From Candidatus Cohnella colombiensis (lineage in GTDB: Bacteria; Bacillota; Bacilli; Paenibacillales; Paenibacillaceae): a stretch of DNA of 64,000 bases. Location of the stretch: NCBI GenBank assembly GCA_029203125.1, contig CP119317.1, positions 2,976,001 to 3,040,000 of the forward strand, written 5' to 3'. Position 1 is the stretch's first letter, and the number at the start of each line of letters is the position of its first letter. Both the position numbers and the translations under genes were made by a program. Positions 8,300 to 17,040 of this stretch are shown piece after piece. The notes beneath the pieces were generated by a model that saw only the letters and a list, made by a program, of their open reading frames with translations, searched no databases and was not told the DNA's origin.

Positions 8300-9688
8300 T
8301 TAACCTTGAGAACCAACAAATACGTAACGTGCGATGACAACAAAGAACAATACCCACATGAGCCAGTGAATCTTGTGCGTCTTCTCGCCCTTCAAACCTG
8401 CTACGAAAGCAAGCAGTACGTACGAAACGATTCCGAAGGAAATACCATTTGCGATGTTGTAAGTAAACGGCATCAATGCAATCGTCAAGAATGCTGGAAT
8501 CCCGATCACCAGATCGGAGAAGTCGATTTCTCTTATCGATTGAATCATGAGCACACCAACGATAATAAGTGCTGCACTTGTTGCTGGTGTTGGAACAAGC
8601 AAGGCGATCGGCGCAAGGAACAATGCGAGCAAGAATGCTGCACCCGTTGTTACTGCCGTCAAACCTGAACGACCACCTTGTGCAATCCCTGCGCTACTTT
8701 CCACATAAGCAGTTACTGTACTCGTACCGAGCATAGCGCCACCGCTTACTGCAACAGCATCTACGAACATTGCTTTACCAACAAGCTTCTTGCCTTTTTC
8801 TTTATCCTTGAAGAAGCCTGCACGGGTCGCTGTACCTACGAGTGTACCGAACGTATCGAACAATTCAACGAATGTGAACGTTGCGATTGCTGTCAGTAGA
8901 CCGGTCGTTAGCAAATCACCGAAGTCGAAGTCCCAGAAGTTCAATTTATCGAACTGTGGAACCCAGTCTTTGTCTTTCAAGCCATCAAGGCTAACAAGAT
9001 CAACCCCTGGAATCAAACCAATCAATGTAATGATGAGAATTCCGTAGAGGATTGCCCCACGAACCTTCATTACCATCAGGATAGCAATGATCGCAAGACC
9101 AACAACCGTCAGCCATACGCTTGGATCCGCCAAGTTACCCATGTGAATTACAGTGTCAGCTCCACCGAGATCTTGGAAATTACCGTTGGAAGTTACCCAT
9201 CCTTCGATCCCGATCTTCAACACGCCACTTGTTTTCAAACCAATAATTGCGATAAAAAGACCAATCCCTACCGTAATCGCATGTTTCAAGCCATCAGGGA
9301 TAGCAACAATTAGCAATTGACGAACTTGAGTAACGGTAAGAATAAAGAAGATAATCCCTGAAATAAATACTGCCGCGAGTCCCATCGATGGTGAAATCGG
9401 ATGATCAGTTGCTGCAGATGTAATTATCGTCGTTGCGAAAAATGCGTTGAGTCCCATACCAGGCGCTACCGCAACAGGGAAATTAACGAATAGTCCCATT
9501 GCAATTGTAAAGATACCTGCAGCAAGTGCTGTTGCTAGGAAGACCCCATAAGGATCAAGTCCTGCTCCCCCTAGAATAAGCGGGTTGACTGCTAGTATGT
9601 ACGCCATGGTCATAAACGTTGTTAAACCTGCCATGATCTCTGTGCGTACGTTCGTTCCTAGTTCTTTCAGCTTAAAGAAACGGTCCAT
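8300..9688 (-). CDS. pbuG: NCS2 guanine/hypoxanthine permease
   Basis: Membrane purine:proton symporter of the AzgA-like NCS2 family (462 residues, about 12 hydrophobic segments). It opens MDRFFKLKELGTNVRTEIMA and continues with the family's TTFMTMAYILAVNP; the NAFFATT region follows. The ATG at 9686-9688 is chosen because AAGGGAGAG precedes it; the longer TTG-started frame would include the binding site itself. Expression is controlled by its own guanine riboswitch and PurBox pair, so import should rise when guanine is scarce. Named pbuG by family; pbuO is an equally possible name. Confidence 0.93.
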   Translation of the reverse strand: MDRFFKLKELGTNVRTEIMAGLTTFMTMAYILAVNPLILGGAGLDPYGVFLATALAAGIFTIAMGLFVNFPVAVAPGMGLNAFFATTIITSAATDHPISPSMGLAAVFISGIIFFILTVTQVRQLLIVAIPDGLKHAITVGIGLFIAIIGLKTSGVLKIGIEGWVTSNGNFQDLGGADTVIHMGNLADPSVWLTVVGLAIIAILMVMKVRGAILYGILIITLIGLIPGVDLVSLDGLKDKDWVPQFDKLNFWDFDFGDLLTTGLLTAIATFTFVELFDTFGTLVGTATRAGFFKDKEKGKKLVGKAMFVDAVAVSGGAMLGTSTVTAYVESSAGIAQGGRSGLTAVTTGAAFLLALFLAPIALLVPTPATSAALIIVGVLMIQSIREIDFSDLVIGIPAFLTIALMPFTYNIANGISFGIVSYVLLAFVAGLKGEKTHKIHWLMWVLFFVVIARYVFVGSQG

Positions 9689-9842
9689 AGTTTCGACAAG
9701 CTCTCCCTTCAATTTTCGAATGAGTTTTTACAAACCAAGTTTGAACATAAGCAAAAACGTCATTGACGTCCTTGTCGTCGGTGAAGCTTTGCGGAAATTA
9801 TACAGAGATGGAAACGAGTGCAATCTGTAATTCCTGTACAAT

Positions 9843-9876
9843 AAAAAAAATCCCAGAAGATCCAATATCTCCTAGG
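9843..9876 (-). terminator. Riboswitch-controlled terminator ahead of pbuG
   Basis: On the minus strand CCTAGGAGAT, short loop, GGATCTTCTGGGA, then eight T. It lies between the aptamer and the permease start, the place of the conditional terminator in guanine off-switches. Confidence 0.85.
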
Positions 9877-9936
9877 TTCCGCACAACTGTGAAAAATCAT
9901 ACTTCGGAGTGCGCATCTCCTTAGCTGTATTTTTCA

Positions 9937-10007
9937 CTTTCCGTAGACAGATCATTGCGGTGACCTCGTAGAGACTCCCGAGCCAATTCCCGGGATTATA
10001 CGAAAAG
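9937..10007 (-). promoter_or_regulatory. Guanine-type purine riboswitch, pbuG leader
   Basis: On the minus strand P1 is CTTTTCGTA with TACGGAAAG (9 bp, one G-U); J1/2 TAATC; P2 CCCG... with CGGG; J2/3 AGTCTCTACG; P3 AGGTCA/TGATCT; J3/1 GTCTACG with C at the specificity position. This indicates guanine/hypoxanthine sensing. A strong terminator follows at 9843-9876. Confidence 0.92.
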
Positions 10008-10033
10008 AACTATTCAGTTGTTTGTCCATATTT

Positions 10034-10062
10034 ATTCTAGGTGTTACAGCGTTAACTGTCAA
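10034..10062 (-). promoter_or_regulatory. Sigma-A promoter of pbuG
   Basis: On the minus strand a perfect -35 TTGACA (10057-10062), 17-nt spacer, and -10 TAGAAT (10034-10039). Predicted start of transcription is ~20 nt before the aptamer. Confidence 0.8.
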
Positions 10063-10070
10063 CGATTATT

Positions 10071-10112
10071 TACGAATATTGTAAACGCTTAACCTGTATA
10101 ATCGTTCGGGAA
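10071..10112. promoter_or_regulatory. Inverted PurR-box pair upstream of the pbuG promoter
   Basis: CGAAT (10073-10077, one mismatch to CGAAC) and GTTCG (10104-10108), 26 nt apart; the right box read on the minus strand is TTCCCGAACGATTATA, nearly the same as at purE. It lies 10 nt upstream of the -35 box. Confidence 0.65.
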
Positions 10113-10141
10113 TTGTATGAATTTAACTATTATTATACATA

Positions 10142-10175
10142 AAAACACCTCAACCGTTCGCTGGTTGAGGTGTTT
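10142..10175. terminator. Terminator of guaA
   Basis: AAACACCTCAACC, loop GTTCGC-like, GGTTGAGGTGTTT: a long perfect stem with A/T flanks, 27 nt after the guaA stop. The flanks allow it to work on both strands, which would also shield pbuG from guaA read-through. Confidence 0.88.
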
Positions 10176-10202
10176 CCATAATATACTTCGTTAAATATGA
10201 TT

Positions 10203-11747
10203 TTATTCCCACTCAATCGTGGCAGGCGGTTTAGACGTTACGTCGTAAACGATTCGGTTAACATGCTTTACTTCGTTGACGATGCGATTTGAAATTTTCT
10301 CAAGTACATCCCACGGAATACGTGCCCAGTCTGCAGTCATGCCGTCGATGGATGTTACGGCGCGAATACCAACTGTGTAGTCGTATGTGCGTCCATCACC
10401 CATTACGCCAACGCTCTTCATGTTCGGCAACGCAGTGAAATATTGCCAAATTTCACGATCAAGACCCGCTTTAGCAATTTCCTCACGAAGAATAGCATCG
10501 GATTCGCGCACAATTTCAAGCTTCTCTTCAGTTACTTCTCCCAACACACGAATCGCTAGACCAGGACCAGGGAACGGTTGGCGCCATACGATCGCTTCTG
10601 GAAGACCGCACTCCTCACCAACTTTGCGCACTTCATCTTTGAATAGCGCCTTCAAAGGCTCAATCAGCTTAAACTTCATATCTTCAGGTAAGCCACCAAC
10701 GTTATGGTGAGACTTAATCGTCTGCGCAGTTGCAGTACCGCTCTCTACAATATCCGTATATAGCGTACCTTGCGCGAGGAATGTGAAGTCATCAAACCTC
10801 GCAGATTCCTCTTCAAATACACGAATGAACTCTGTACCGATAATTTTACGCTTTTGCTCGGGATCAGATACACCGCTCAGCTTACCCAGAAAACGTTCCT
10901 TCGCATCGATCTTCACGACATTCATTTCAAATTTGCCAACGAATGTTTCCATAACGCCTTCGCCTTCGTCCTTACGCAGCAAGCCATGATCAATGAACAT
11001 GCAAGTAAGCTGATCGCCGATTGCGCGGTGAATAAGCGCAGCAACAACAGAAGAGTCTACTCCACCGGACAGTGCACACAACACTTTCTTGTCGCCGACT
11101 TCTTGACGAATTTCGTTTACTGTATCTTCAATGAACGACTCCATACTCCAGTCGCCCTTGCTACCGCAAATTTCATAAAGGAAGTTGCGGATCATATCGT
11201 TACCTTGCACAGAGTGACGAACCTCTGGGTGGAATTGTACAGCATAAATCTGTCTGCTCACATCGCTCATCGCAGCAACAGGCGCATGCTCTGTGCTTGC
11301 ATCGACGCGGAACCCAACGGGTAATTCAGTAACATGGTCGCCATGACTCATCCATACCGTTTGACGCGCATCGAGACCTTGAACAAGTGCACTATCTGCG
11401 ACAAAATCCACATCAGACTTGCCGTATTCGCGCTTGCTTGCAGGCTCAACCTTACCACCTTGCTGGTGAGTGATGAGTTGCATGCCGTAGCAGATTCCGA
11501 GAATCGGTACGCCGAGCTTATAAATTTCCGGATCTACCTGTGGTGCCCCATCCGCGTATACACTTGCAGGTCCACCGGAAAAAACGATCCCTTTAGGAGC
11601 AAGCTCACGTAGCTTGTCCGCTGTTGTGTTGTAAGGAAGTAGTTCACTGTACACGCCAAGATCACGAATTCGGCGAGCGATCAATTGGTTGTATTGACCT
11701 CCGAAATCGAGTACGACAATCATTTCATGCGCATTGTTATTTTCCAC
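10203..11747 (-). CDS. guaA: GMP synthase (glutamine-hydrolysing)
   Basis: Converts XMP to GMP with ATP and glutamine. 514 residues: class I glutaminase at ~10-195 (nucleophile in LGICYGMQLITH), ATP-pyrophosphatase domain with SGGVDSSVVAALIH near residue 230 and GTLYTDIVESG, and the C-terminal dimerisation domain ending TSKPPATIEWE. The GTG start follows AGGAGG by 13 nt; an internal ATG eight codons on has no binding site. A promoter with TTGACG/TATAAT lies upstream. Unlike pur and pbuG, no riboswitch is seen. Confidence 0.97.
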   Translation of the reverse strand: MENNNAHEMIVVLDFGGQYNQLIARRIRDLGVYSELLPYNTTADKLRELAPKGIVFSGGPASVYADGAPQVDPEIYKLGVPILGICYGMQLITHQQGGKVEPASKREYGKSDVDFVADSALVQGLDARQTVWMSHGDHVTELPVGFRVDASTEHAPVAAMSDVSRQIYAVQFHPEVRHSVQGNDMIRNFLYEICGSKGDWSMESFIEDTVNEIRQEVGDKKVLCALSGGVDSSVVAALIHRAIGDQLTCMFIDHGLLRKDEGEGVMETFVGKFEMNVVKIDAKERFLGKLSGVSDPEQKRKIIGTEFIRVFEEESARFDDFTFLAQGTLYTDIVESGTATAQTIKSHHNVGGLPEDMKFKLIEPLKALFKDEVRKVGEECGLPEAIVWRQPFPGPGLAIRVLGEVTEEKLEIVRESDAILREEIAKAGLDREIWQYFTALPNMKSVGVMGDGRTYDYTVGIRAVTSIDGMTADWARIPWDVLEKISNRIVNEVKHVNRIVYDVTSKPPATIEWE

Positions 11748-11835
11748 TGTACTTTACAAGCCTCCTGTGCGTAAACTTCAAACACGCCAATCTGATAGCG
11801 ATCATGTCCGTTCCGCGGTTAAAATCAATGAGGTA

Positions 11836-11865
11836 ATTATAGCTTTGGGATTTGATAAGCGTCAA
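11836..11865 (-). promoter_or_regulatory. Promoter of guaA
   Basis: On the minus strand TTGACG (11860-11865), 18-nt spacer, TATAAT (11836-11841). The -35 overlaps the last codons of the upstream bcp gene. Confidence 0.65.
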
Positions 11866-12371
11866 GGCAACACCGGTTTGTTGGTGCGTGAAGTACGTCG
11901 TTTTTTGCTAACGCTTAGCTCCTCGACTACTTTTTCCACATGTCCCTTTACCTTGATATTGCGCCATTCCTTAAGCAGCTTACCTTTCTCGTCGATGAGA
12001 AACGTCGAGCGAACGATACCCATAAATACATGGCCATACAGCTTCTTCTCCTGCCACACGCCAAACTTCTCGCACACTTTATGATTGGGGTCAGATAAGA
12101 GGATGAAGGGTAGCTCGTACTTCTCGATGAATTTATTATGCTGTTTAAGATCATCTGTACTAATTCCTAGTATGACGGTATCTTGAATTGTGATTGTTTC
12201 GTTCGCATCTCTAAAGTCACATGCCTGCTGCGTGCACGCCGTCGTCAGATCCTTGGGATAGAAGTAGAGGATGACCTTTTTATCGCGAAAATCACTCAAC
12301 TTCACCGTTTCTCCATTCGATGCTAGTAGCTTAAAATCCGGGACTTTCTTTCCGATTTGCAGTTGTGACAT
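11862..12371 (-). CDS. bcp: Thioredoxin-dependent thiol peroxidase, Bcp/PrxQ type
   Basis: Reduces hydroperoxides, cytosolic. 169 residues. Peroxidatic Cys46 and resolving Cys51 lie in DLTTACTQQACDFRD, the spacing of the two-Cys PrxQ class; the usual G before the first Cys is A here. The C-terminal ~15 residues are basic (KKRRTSRTNK) and exceed the usual family end. It lies 34 nt after the Uma2 gene and may be co-transcribed with it. Confidence 0.93.
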   Translation of the reverse strand: MSQLQIGKKVPDFKLLASNGETVKLSDFRDKKVILYFYPKDLTTACTQQACDFRDANETITIQDTVILGISTDDLKQHNKFIEKYELPFILLSDPNHKVCEKFGVWQEKKLYGHVFMGIVRSTFLIDEKGKLLKEWRNIKVKGHVEKVVEELSVSKKRRTSRTNKPVLP

Positions 12372-12405
12372 AGATTGGAGACTCCTTGGTGAATGGTTTT
12401 ATATC

Positions 12406-13008
12406 TTAATTCGATGAAAGAAGCTTCTGAACAACAGTATCCTTGAAGAGATCGCTAATGATGAACGATACACAAGGGAGCTTATCCGAGATCACTGGAT
12501 CGTCACCTTCGAACAAATTGCCTAGCTCATAGTGATCACCTGCTAACAGATACTGTTCGAGAACTCGTGATTCCGAATCGATGATCCAATATTCTGGAAT
12601 CCCATGCTGTACGTAAATTCTCAATTTCTTGACCTTGTCCCTGCTACGCGATCCTGGCGAAATAATCTCGACAACAAGATCAGGGGCACCTTCAACTCCA
12701 CGCATCGTCACGAGATTGAGCCTTGTGTTATGAATCATGAGGAGATCGGGTTGAACGACATTTGTCGGGCTTAAAATCACATCCAGTGGTGCAATAAGTA
12801 TCGTATATTCAGAATGGCAGGTATTTCTTAGAATGAACTGCAGTTTCCCAACGATTCCTTGATGAACCACTGATGGACCTGGAGACATCATCTCCAGTTC
12901 ACCGTCGAAAATTTCGTACCGATATCCATCTTCAGGCATCGCCGCATAAACCTCATAGGTCACTGATTGCTCCTTAATGCGGTTCTTATCGTCCTGATTT
13001 CCAGACAT
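12406..13008 (-). CDS. Uma2-family putative endonuclease
   Basis: Restriction-endonuclease-like fold of the Uma2/DUF820 family, very common in cyanobacteria and in Paenibacillus; the biological role is not known. 200 residues from the ATG at 13006-13008, preceded by AGGAAGG. The PD-(D/E)XK-like residues are in QPDLLMI and LVVEIISPGSRSRDKVKKL, followed by YVQHGIPEYWIID, all typical of the family. The core looks intact. The promoter has an inverted repeat between its two boxes. Confidence 0.88.
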   Translation of the reverse strand: MSGNQDDKNRIKEQSVTYEVYAAMPEDGYRYEIFDGELEMMSPGPSVVHQGIVGKLQFILRNTCHSEYTILIAPLDVILSPTNVVQPDLLMIHNTRLNLVTMRGVEGAPDLVVEIISPGSRSRDKVKKLRIYVQHGIPEYWIIDSESRVLEQYLLAGDHYELGNLFEGDDPVISDKLPCVSFIISDLFKDTVVQKLLSSN

Positions 13009-13030
13009 CCCCTTCACCTTCCTCATCAAA

Positions 13031-13082
13031 TAAAAAACACCCCGACAAAGCAACACATCTTGTGTCCAGCTTTGGCAAGGTG
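13031..13082 (-). terminator. Terminator of uvsE
   Basis: On the minus strand CACC...CCAAAGC and GCTTTG...GGGGTG form an interrupted stem with a 17-nt loop, followed by TTTTTTATTTG. It sits between uvsE and the Uma2 gene. Confidence 0.65.
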
Positions 13083-13107
13083 CTTCCCCGTCCATCTTCA
13101 TATTAGT

Positions 13108-13136
13108 ATTATGTCCAACGCTTGCGTTGATGTCAA
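13108..13136 (-). promoter_or_regulatory. Promoter of the Uma2-bcp genes with central palindrome
   Basis: On the minus strand TTGACA (13131-13136), 17-nt spacer, CATAAT (13108-13113). The spacer is almost filled by CAACGC TT GCGTTG (13116-13129), a perfect inverted repeat in the position of a repressor operator. It lies upstream of the uvsE terminator, so that terminator would be in the leader. Confidence 0.5.
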
Positions 13137-13189
13137 CTACAGCATCTCTTATAGCTTCAAGACAACTCGCTTAGTTCTCGCCCCCCCAC

Positions 13190-14209
13190 TTACCCCAGAA
13201 CCTCCACACTACCCCCGTCGATGACGCGGATGGGAGCGCCAGACTTCTCGATATCACGCAGATCGGACATAAGCTGCGTTAAAGCGCCGTCCTTGTACTT
13301 AGCTTCGATCATGAAGTCGATTGCGGGGGTCGACCCAGCTATCTCATACATAAAGCGCAGCAAAGGTTCTGGATCGACGAGGTCGGCGTGACTACGCGGA
13401 TCAGTCAAGCTTCTCGGACTAGATACATGTAGCTTTGGTGGCAACCATTCCGCATCCCCTATCTCTACGCCATTACGATAATTCCACCCTGCCCTCTCCC
13501 ACGTCCGCAAGATGCGTGGCCATAATGCCACCTCCGACTCATTGCCTGGATTAACCGCATGGTGGTGAATATCGAGCACCATTGGCGCACCGACGGCCTC
13601 GCTGATTTCCAGTGTTTCAAGCACAGTGAACGTTTTGTCGTCATTTTCGAGTGTGATTCGGTTAGTGATCCGATCTTCGATCGTCTGATATTGTCGAATA
13701 AACCGCTCAGCCGATGTTTCCTTATCGCCATAGCTCCCACCAACATGAATGTTACAGGTCGCGCGATCATCTAGACCCATCGCCTCTAGCATACGCACAT
13801 GATGGTCTAGATCTTTAACCGAATTGCGGAACACTTCCTCTCTCGGTGTACTAAGCACAGTAAAATGATCCGGGTGAAAAGAAACCCGCATCCTATGCTC
13901 CTTAGCGTACGAACCGATCGACTCAAATGCAGGCGCGAGCGTCGGATAAGGATTCCAATCAGACATCGCTTCATGTGTAAGCAGTGGAATGAGCTTAGAA
14001 GTTATTCTGTACACTTTCACATCCATATAGAAACAATGTTTAAGCAGTCTTAAAGTCGTATTCAAGTTTTCTTCCGCTAACTGCTCTAATCTACGCAGTC
14101 CCGCATCACGATCTTCTAGCTTAGAGAAGCTCTTCATCGTCATCGTCCGCGATGGAGAAGCATTCTGTAACAAAGTGGACATCGCCACGAATCCGAACCG
14201 AACAATCAT
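13190..14209 (-). CDS. uvsE: UV damage endonuclease
   Basis: ATP-independent endonuclease that nicks 5' of UV photoproducts in DNA; TIM-barrel metal enzyme. 339 residues. Metal-binding His/Glu/Asp motifs are visible in RVSFHPDHFTVL, CNIHVGGSYGDK, TLENDDKTF and VLDIHHHAVNP. The start follows GGAGG by 8 nt. A lone gene ending at its own terminator. The family occurs in Bacillus-type spore formers, where it contributes to UV resistance of spores. Confidence 0.95.
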   Translation of the reverse strand: MIVRFGFVAMSTLLQNASPSRTMTMKSFSKLEDRDAGLRRLEQLAEENLNTTLRLLKHCFYMDVKVYRITSKLIPLLTHEAMSDWNPYPTLAPAFESIGSYAKEHRMRVSFHPDHFTVLSTPREEVFRNSVKDLDHHVRMLEAMGLDDRATCNIHVGGSYGDKETSAERFIRQYQTIEDRITNRITLENDDKTFTVLETLEISEAVGAPMVLDIHHHAVNPGNESEVALWPRILRTWERAGWNYRNGVEIGDAEWLPPKLHVSSPRSLTDPRSHADLVDPEPLLRFMYEIAGSTPAIDFMIEAKYKDGALTQLMSDLRDIEKSGAPIRVIDGGSVEVLG

Positions 14210-14290
14210 TTCCGAAGCCTCCTGCTGCTGAACCTACTAAGAGAATGAAACAATCACACATTTATCATGCCCCTAATTCCCAACAAACTG

Positions 14291-15079
14291 TTAGCTCCCC
14301 GCACCACGATAACGACGTACTCCCCGGTTCCAAACGATCAGTCCTATCCCTGCAACGATAATTCCAACAACCGGTGTAAGCCATGCCATCGTCAAATCGT
14401 GATGACGATCAAGAAAGAATGACGCAGGGTATACGCCAACGAACGCAAATGGCAATAACCACGTCAGCAAAAAGCGAATCCCTTTGTTATAAATTTGTAT
14501 CGGATAACGTCCATAGTTTTGAATGTTGAACATGAGCGGTACGATGCCCGTCGGTGCATCCGAGTAAAACGAAATGGCCGCGAGAATCGTGTACAAGCCC
14601 GCATAGATAAGAACCGAACCAATTACCATTACAAGCAATACGAGAGGATCATACCAGTCGAACGGCATTCCTAGCGTTGCCCATGCAGAGCCCATGATCG
14701 CAACACCAACCAACGCGCCGATCATCGAGGGCGGGTCGACATTTTCGAGCATAATTTGGGTCAAAGAGTGTGCGGGGCGAGTGAGTACTCGGTCCATTTC
14801 CCCCTTCACAATGTAACGTTCACTAAAGTTCCATAGATTGAAAAATGTACTGAACACACCGAATGGAACCATGAAATAACCATATACGAATACGACCTCC
14901 GCCTGACTCCAATCGCCAAGCGAATCCGTGTGCTGGAATACGACGAAGATGAAGATGAGATTCATCGCAGAGAACAATAAATCCGACATCACTTCGACCC
15001 AAAAATCAGCGCGATAGGTAAGCTTAGTCTTAATATAGTTAGCGATATATTCACGGAAAAGCGATAACGTAAATTTCAT
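14291..15079 (-). CDS. ABC-2 exporter permease, second subunit
   Basis: Six-segment membrane protein (262 residues) of the uncharacterised ABC-2 group that occurs as an ATPase plus two different permeases (COG3694-like). It starts MKFTLSLFREYIANYIKTKLTYR, the amphipathic N-terminal helix of this type. It is 6 nt after the first permease; the three genes form one operon. Substrate unknown; related systems are annotated as exporters. Confidence 0.85.
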   Translation of the reverse strand: MKFTLSLFREYIANYIKTKLTYRADFWVEVMSDLLFSAMNLIFIFVVFQHTDSLGDWSQAEVVFVYGYFMVPFGVFSTFFNLWNFSERYIVKGEMDRVLTRPAHSLTQIMLENVDPPSMIGALVGVAIMGSAWATLGMPFDWYDPLVLLVMVIGSVLIYAGLYTILAAISFYSDAPTGIVPLMFNIQNYGRYPIQIYNKGIRFLLTWLLPFAFVGVYPASFFLDRHHDLTMAWLTPVVGIIVAGIGLIVWNRGVRRYRGAGS

Positions 15080-15085
15080 TTTTGC

Positions 15086-15880
15086 TCAGCCCCCTTGCAC
15101 GAATAGCCGTCTTCGCGCAGACCGCCACATCAATTGAATCGGTATGATGAGCACGATGACCCATATGACTTGAACGAGCAAAGCCTGCCACACTTCTACC
15201 CCATTCAAGCGTCCAGTGAACACTGAACTTGGTAAGTAGGTGATCGCCTGAAAAGGCAACCATTCAAGCACTGATTTCGCCCAAAGTGGAAAGAATGCAA
15301 GCGGTATGACAACCCCTGACAGCAAATCAACGGTTACTCTCTTCATCCGCATCAGGCCCTCATTATTTTCAACGAAGAAAGCAAACAGCCCTGTCATCAG
15401 ATTAAGCTGAGAATTGATAAGAAAGCTGAACCAGATCATGATGAAGAATACGATCCAGCGCTCTGGCTCTGTCGGGAATGTAATCGGAAAGATTAGTGCA
15501 ACTACGACCATCCCTGGTGCCATAAAAAGAAAGAGTCGGAACAAGCCTTCACCGAAGCCTTGCATCATTTTCACAATTAAGTAGTTGTAAGGACGCGTCA
15601 TCTGCACAGCGAGACTGCCATCACGAATATCATTGGAAATTTCTCGATCTAGATTGTTGAAGTAGAACGCACGTGCCATCCAAGAAATCGCCACATAAGT
15701 AGTCATCTGCAGGACGGTGAACCCAGACAACGTCTCTGCATCACCGTATATCGCCTTCCACATAAAATAATACGCACCGATATTGATCGCATAAATGATA
15801 ATTCCGCTATAATAATTGACTCGATATGCAAGCATCATTAAAAAACGCATCCGAATGAGTTCCAAATACGCACTAACCAC
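15086..15880 (-). CDS. ABC-2 exporter permease, first subunit
   Basis: Membrane protein of 264 residues with about six hydrophobic segments (COG4587-like). A GTG at 15878-15880 is chosen (VVSAYLELIRMRFLMMLAYR), overlapping the ATPase stop by 8 nt; the longest frame would run ~100 nt further into the ATPase gene. The N-terminal amphipathic helix plus AYR matches the partner permease. Confidence 0.83.
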   Translation of the reverse strand: MVSAYLELIRMRFLMMLAYRVNYYSGIIIYAINIGAYYFMWKAIYGDAETLSGFTVLQMTTYVAISWMARAFYFNNLDREISNDIRDGSLAVQMTRPYNYLIVKMMQGFGEGLFRLFLFMAPGMVVVALIFPITFPTEPERWIVFFIMIWFSFLINSQLNLMTGLFAFFVENNEGLMRMKRVTVDLLSGVVIPLAFFPLWAKSVLEWLPFQAITYLPSSVFTGRLNGVEVWQALLVQVIWVIVLIIPIQLMWRSARRRLFVQGG

Positions 15881-16928
15881 GTGTTGCCGCCCCCGCTTCA
15901 GCCTGTTGTTCAGCTTGCTTAGGCGCTTCGGCACTGCCGGATTGGTAAATTTCACGGACGATTTCATCCGTGTTCGTCTCACTGATCTTAATATCGCTTA
16001 TGTCTAACGAGGCGCCAACGACGCGTGACAACACCTCCGACACATTCAACTCGCGCGGAATCCACACCTTGGCAGTTAACTCATTGTCCATCGACCACCG
16101 AACATCAAGCCCCGATGTGAGAACAGTAAGCTCAAGCAACGACACCGATTCTGAAAATTGCAGCATTACCTCTCGCCCTTTACCCCACTGTGCTTTCAGC
16201 TCCTCCAACCCACCATCGTATATGATTCGTCCATCATCTAGCATAATAACGCGAGAACAGAGTGCTTCGATATCTTGAAGATCATGGGTTGTCAGCAAAA
16301 TCGTCGTTCCATATTCGCGGTTCATCCGTTTTAGAAATTCTCGGATTTCCGACTTTACGACAATATCAAGGCCAATCGTCGGCTCATCCAAAAACACGAT
16401 GGACGGATTGTGGAGCAATGCTGCGACCAACTCACAACGCATCCGCTGACCTAGGCTCAATTTGCGAACTGGACGATTAAGTAATTCTTGAAGATGAAGC
16501 GTCTCCACTAGTTCGTCTAACCGTCTGCGAAAATCCGCCTCGCTCACTCTGTACACTTTGCGTAGCAACCGGAACGATTCAATAACCCCAATGTCCCACC
16601 ATAGCTGGCTCCGCTGACCGAATACAACTCCTATACCTCGTACAAAAGTTTCACGATCCTTATGGGGTACATAACCATTAACGATCAGCTTTCCTGAAGT
16701 CGGGACGAGGATTCCGGTTAACATTTTGATAGTCGTAGATTTTCCGGCTCCATTTTCACCGATGTAACCACAGATTTCGCCCTGCGGAATTTGAAAGCTA
16801 ATATCCTTAACCGCTACAACCTCGGTATGTTCACGCTTGAACAGATCTTTGAGAGCACCTGACACACCTTCACGGTTTTTTTGAACTTTGAATTGCTTTC
16901 GCAACTGTTGCACATCAATGGCTAACAT
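15873..16928 (-). CDS. ABC exporter ATP-binding protein
   Basis: Cytosolic ATPase of the three-gene ABC-2 exporter (COG4586-like), 351 residues. Walker A GENGAGKST, signature LSLGQRM, Walker B IVFLDEPTIGLD, and H-loop LLTTHDLQDIE are all intact. The ~100 residues after the core form the accessory C-terminal domain of this family, ending in an Ala/Glu/Gln-rich tail. It starts with a GGAGGG site and is divergent from the LCP gene. Confidence 0.93.
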   Translation of the reverse strand: MLAIDVQQLRKQFKVQKNREGVSGALKDLFKREHTEVVAVKDISFQIPQGEICGYIGENGAGKSTTIKMLTGILVPTSGKLIVNGYVPHKDRETFVRGIGVVFGQRSQLWWDIGVIESFRLLRKVYRVSEADFRRRLDELVETLHLQELLNRPVRKLSLGQRMRCELVAALLHNPSIVFLDEPTIGLDIVVKSEIREFLKRMNREYGTTILLTTHDLQDIEALCSRVIMLDDGRIIYDGGLEELKAQWGKGREVMLQFSESVSLLELTVLTSGLDVRWSMDNELTAKVWIPRELNVSEVLSRVVGASLDISDIKISETNTDEIVREIYQSGSAEAPKQAEQQAEAGAATRG

Positions 16929-16946
16929 ATGACCCTCCTCTAAAAC

Positions 16947-16976
16947 TTGCTTGTACTACTCTTATCAACATATAAT
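16947..16976 (+). promoter_or_regulatory. Promoter of the LCP-hemL pair
   Basis: TTGCTT (16947-16952), 18-nt spacer, TATAAT (16971-16976), 64 nt before the LCP start codon. Confidence 0.6.
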
Positions 16977-17040
16977 TTCATAATAAGTAATGATACCGTT
17001 TAATACAAATGGCTAGGAACAACTAGAGAGGAATTGTTTC

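Noticed and set aside
8270..8668. Cys-rich 132-codon plus-strand frame
   Set aside because: Lies antisense to the purine permease gene and its terminator; composition is that of a shadow frame.
15881..15982. Longer N-terminus of the first ABC permease
   Set aside because: It would overlap the ATPase gene by ~110 nt; a GTG at the ATPase stop gives the usual family start.
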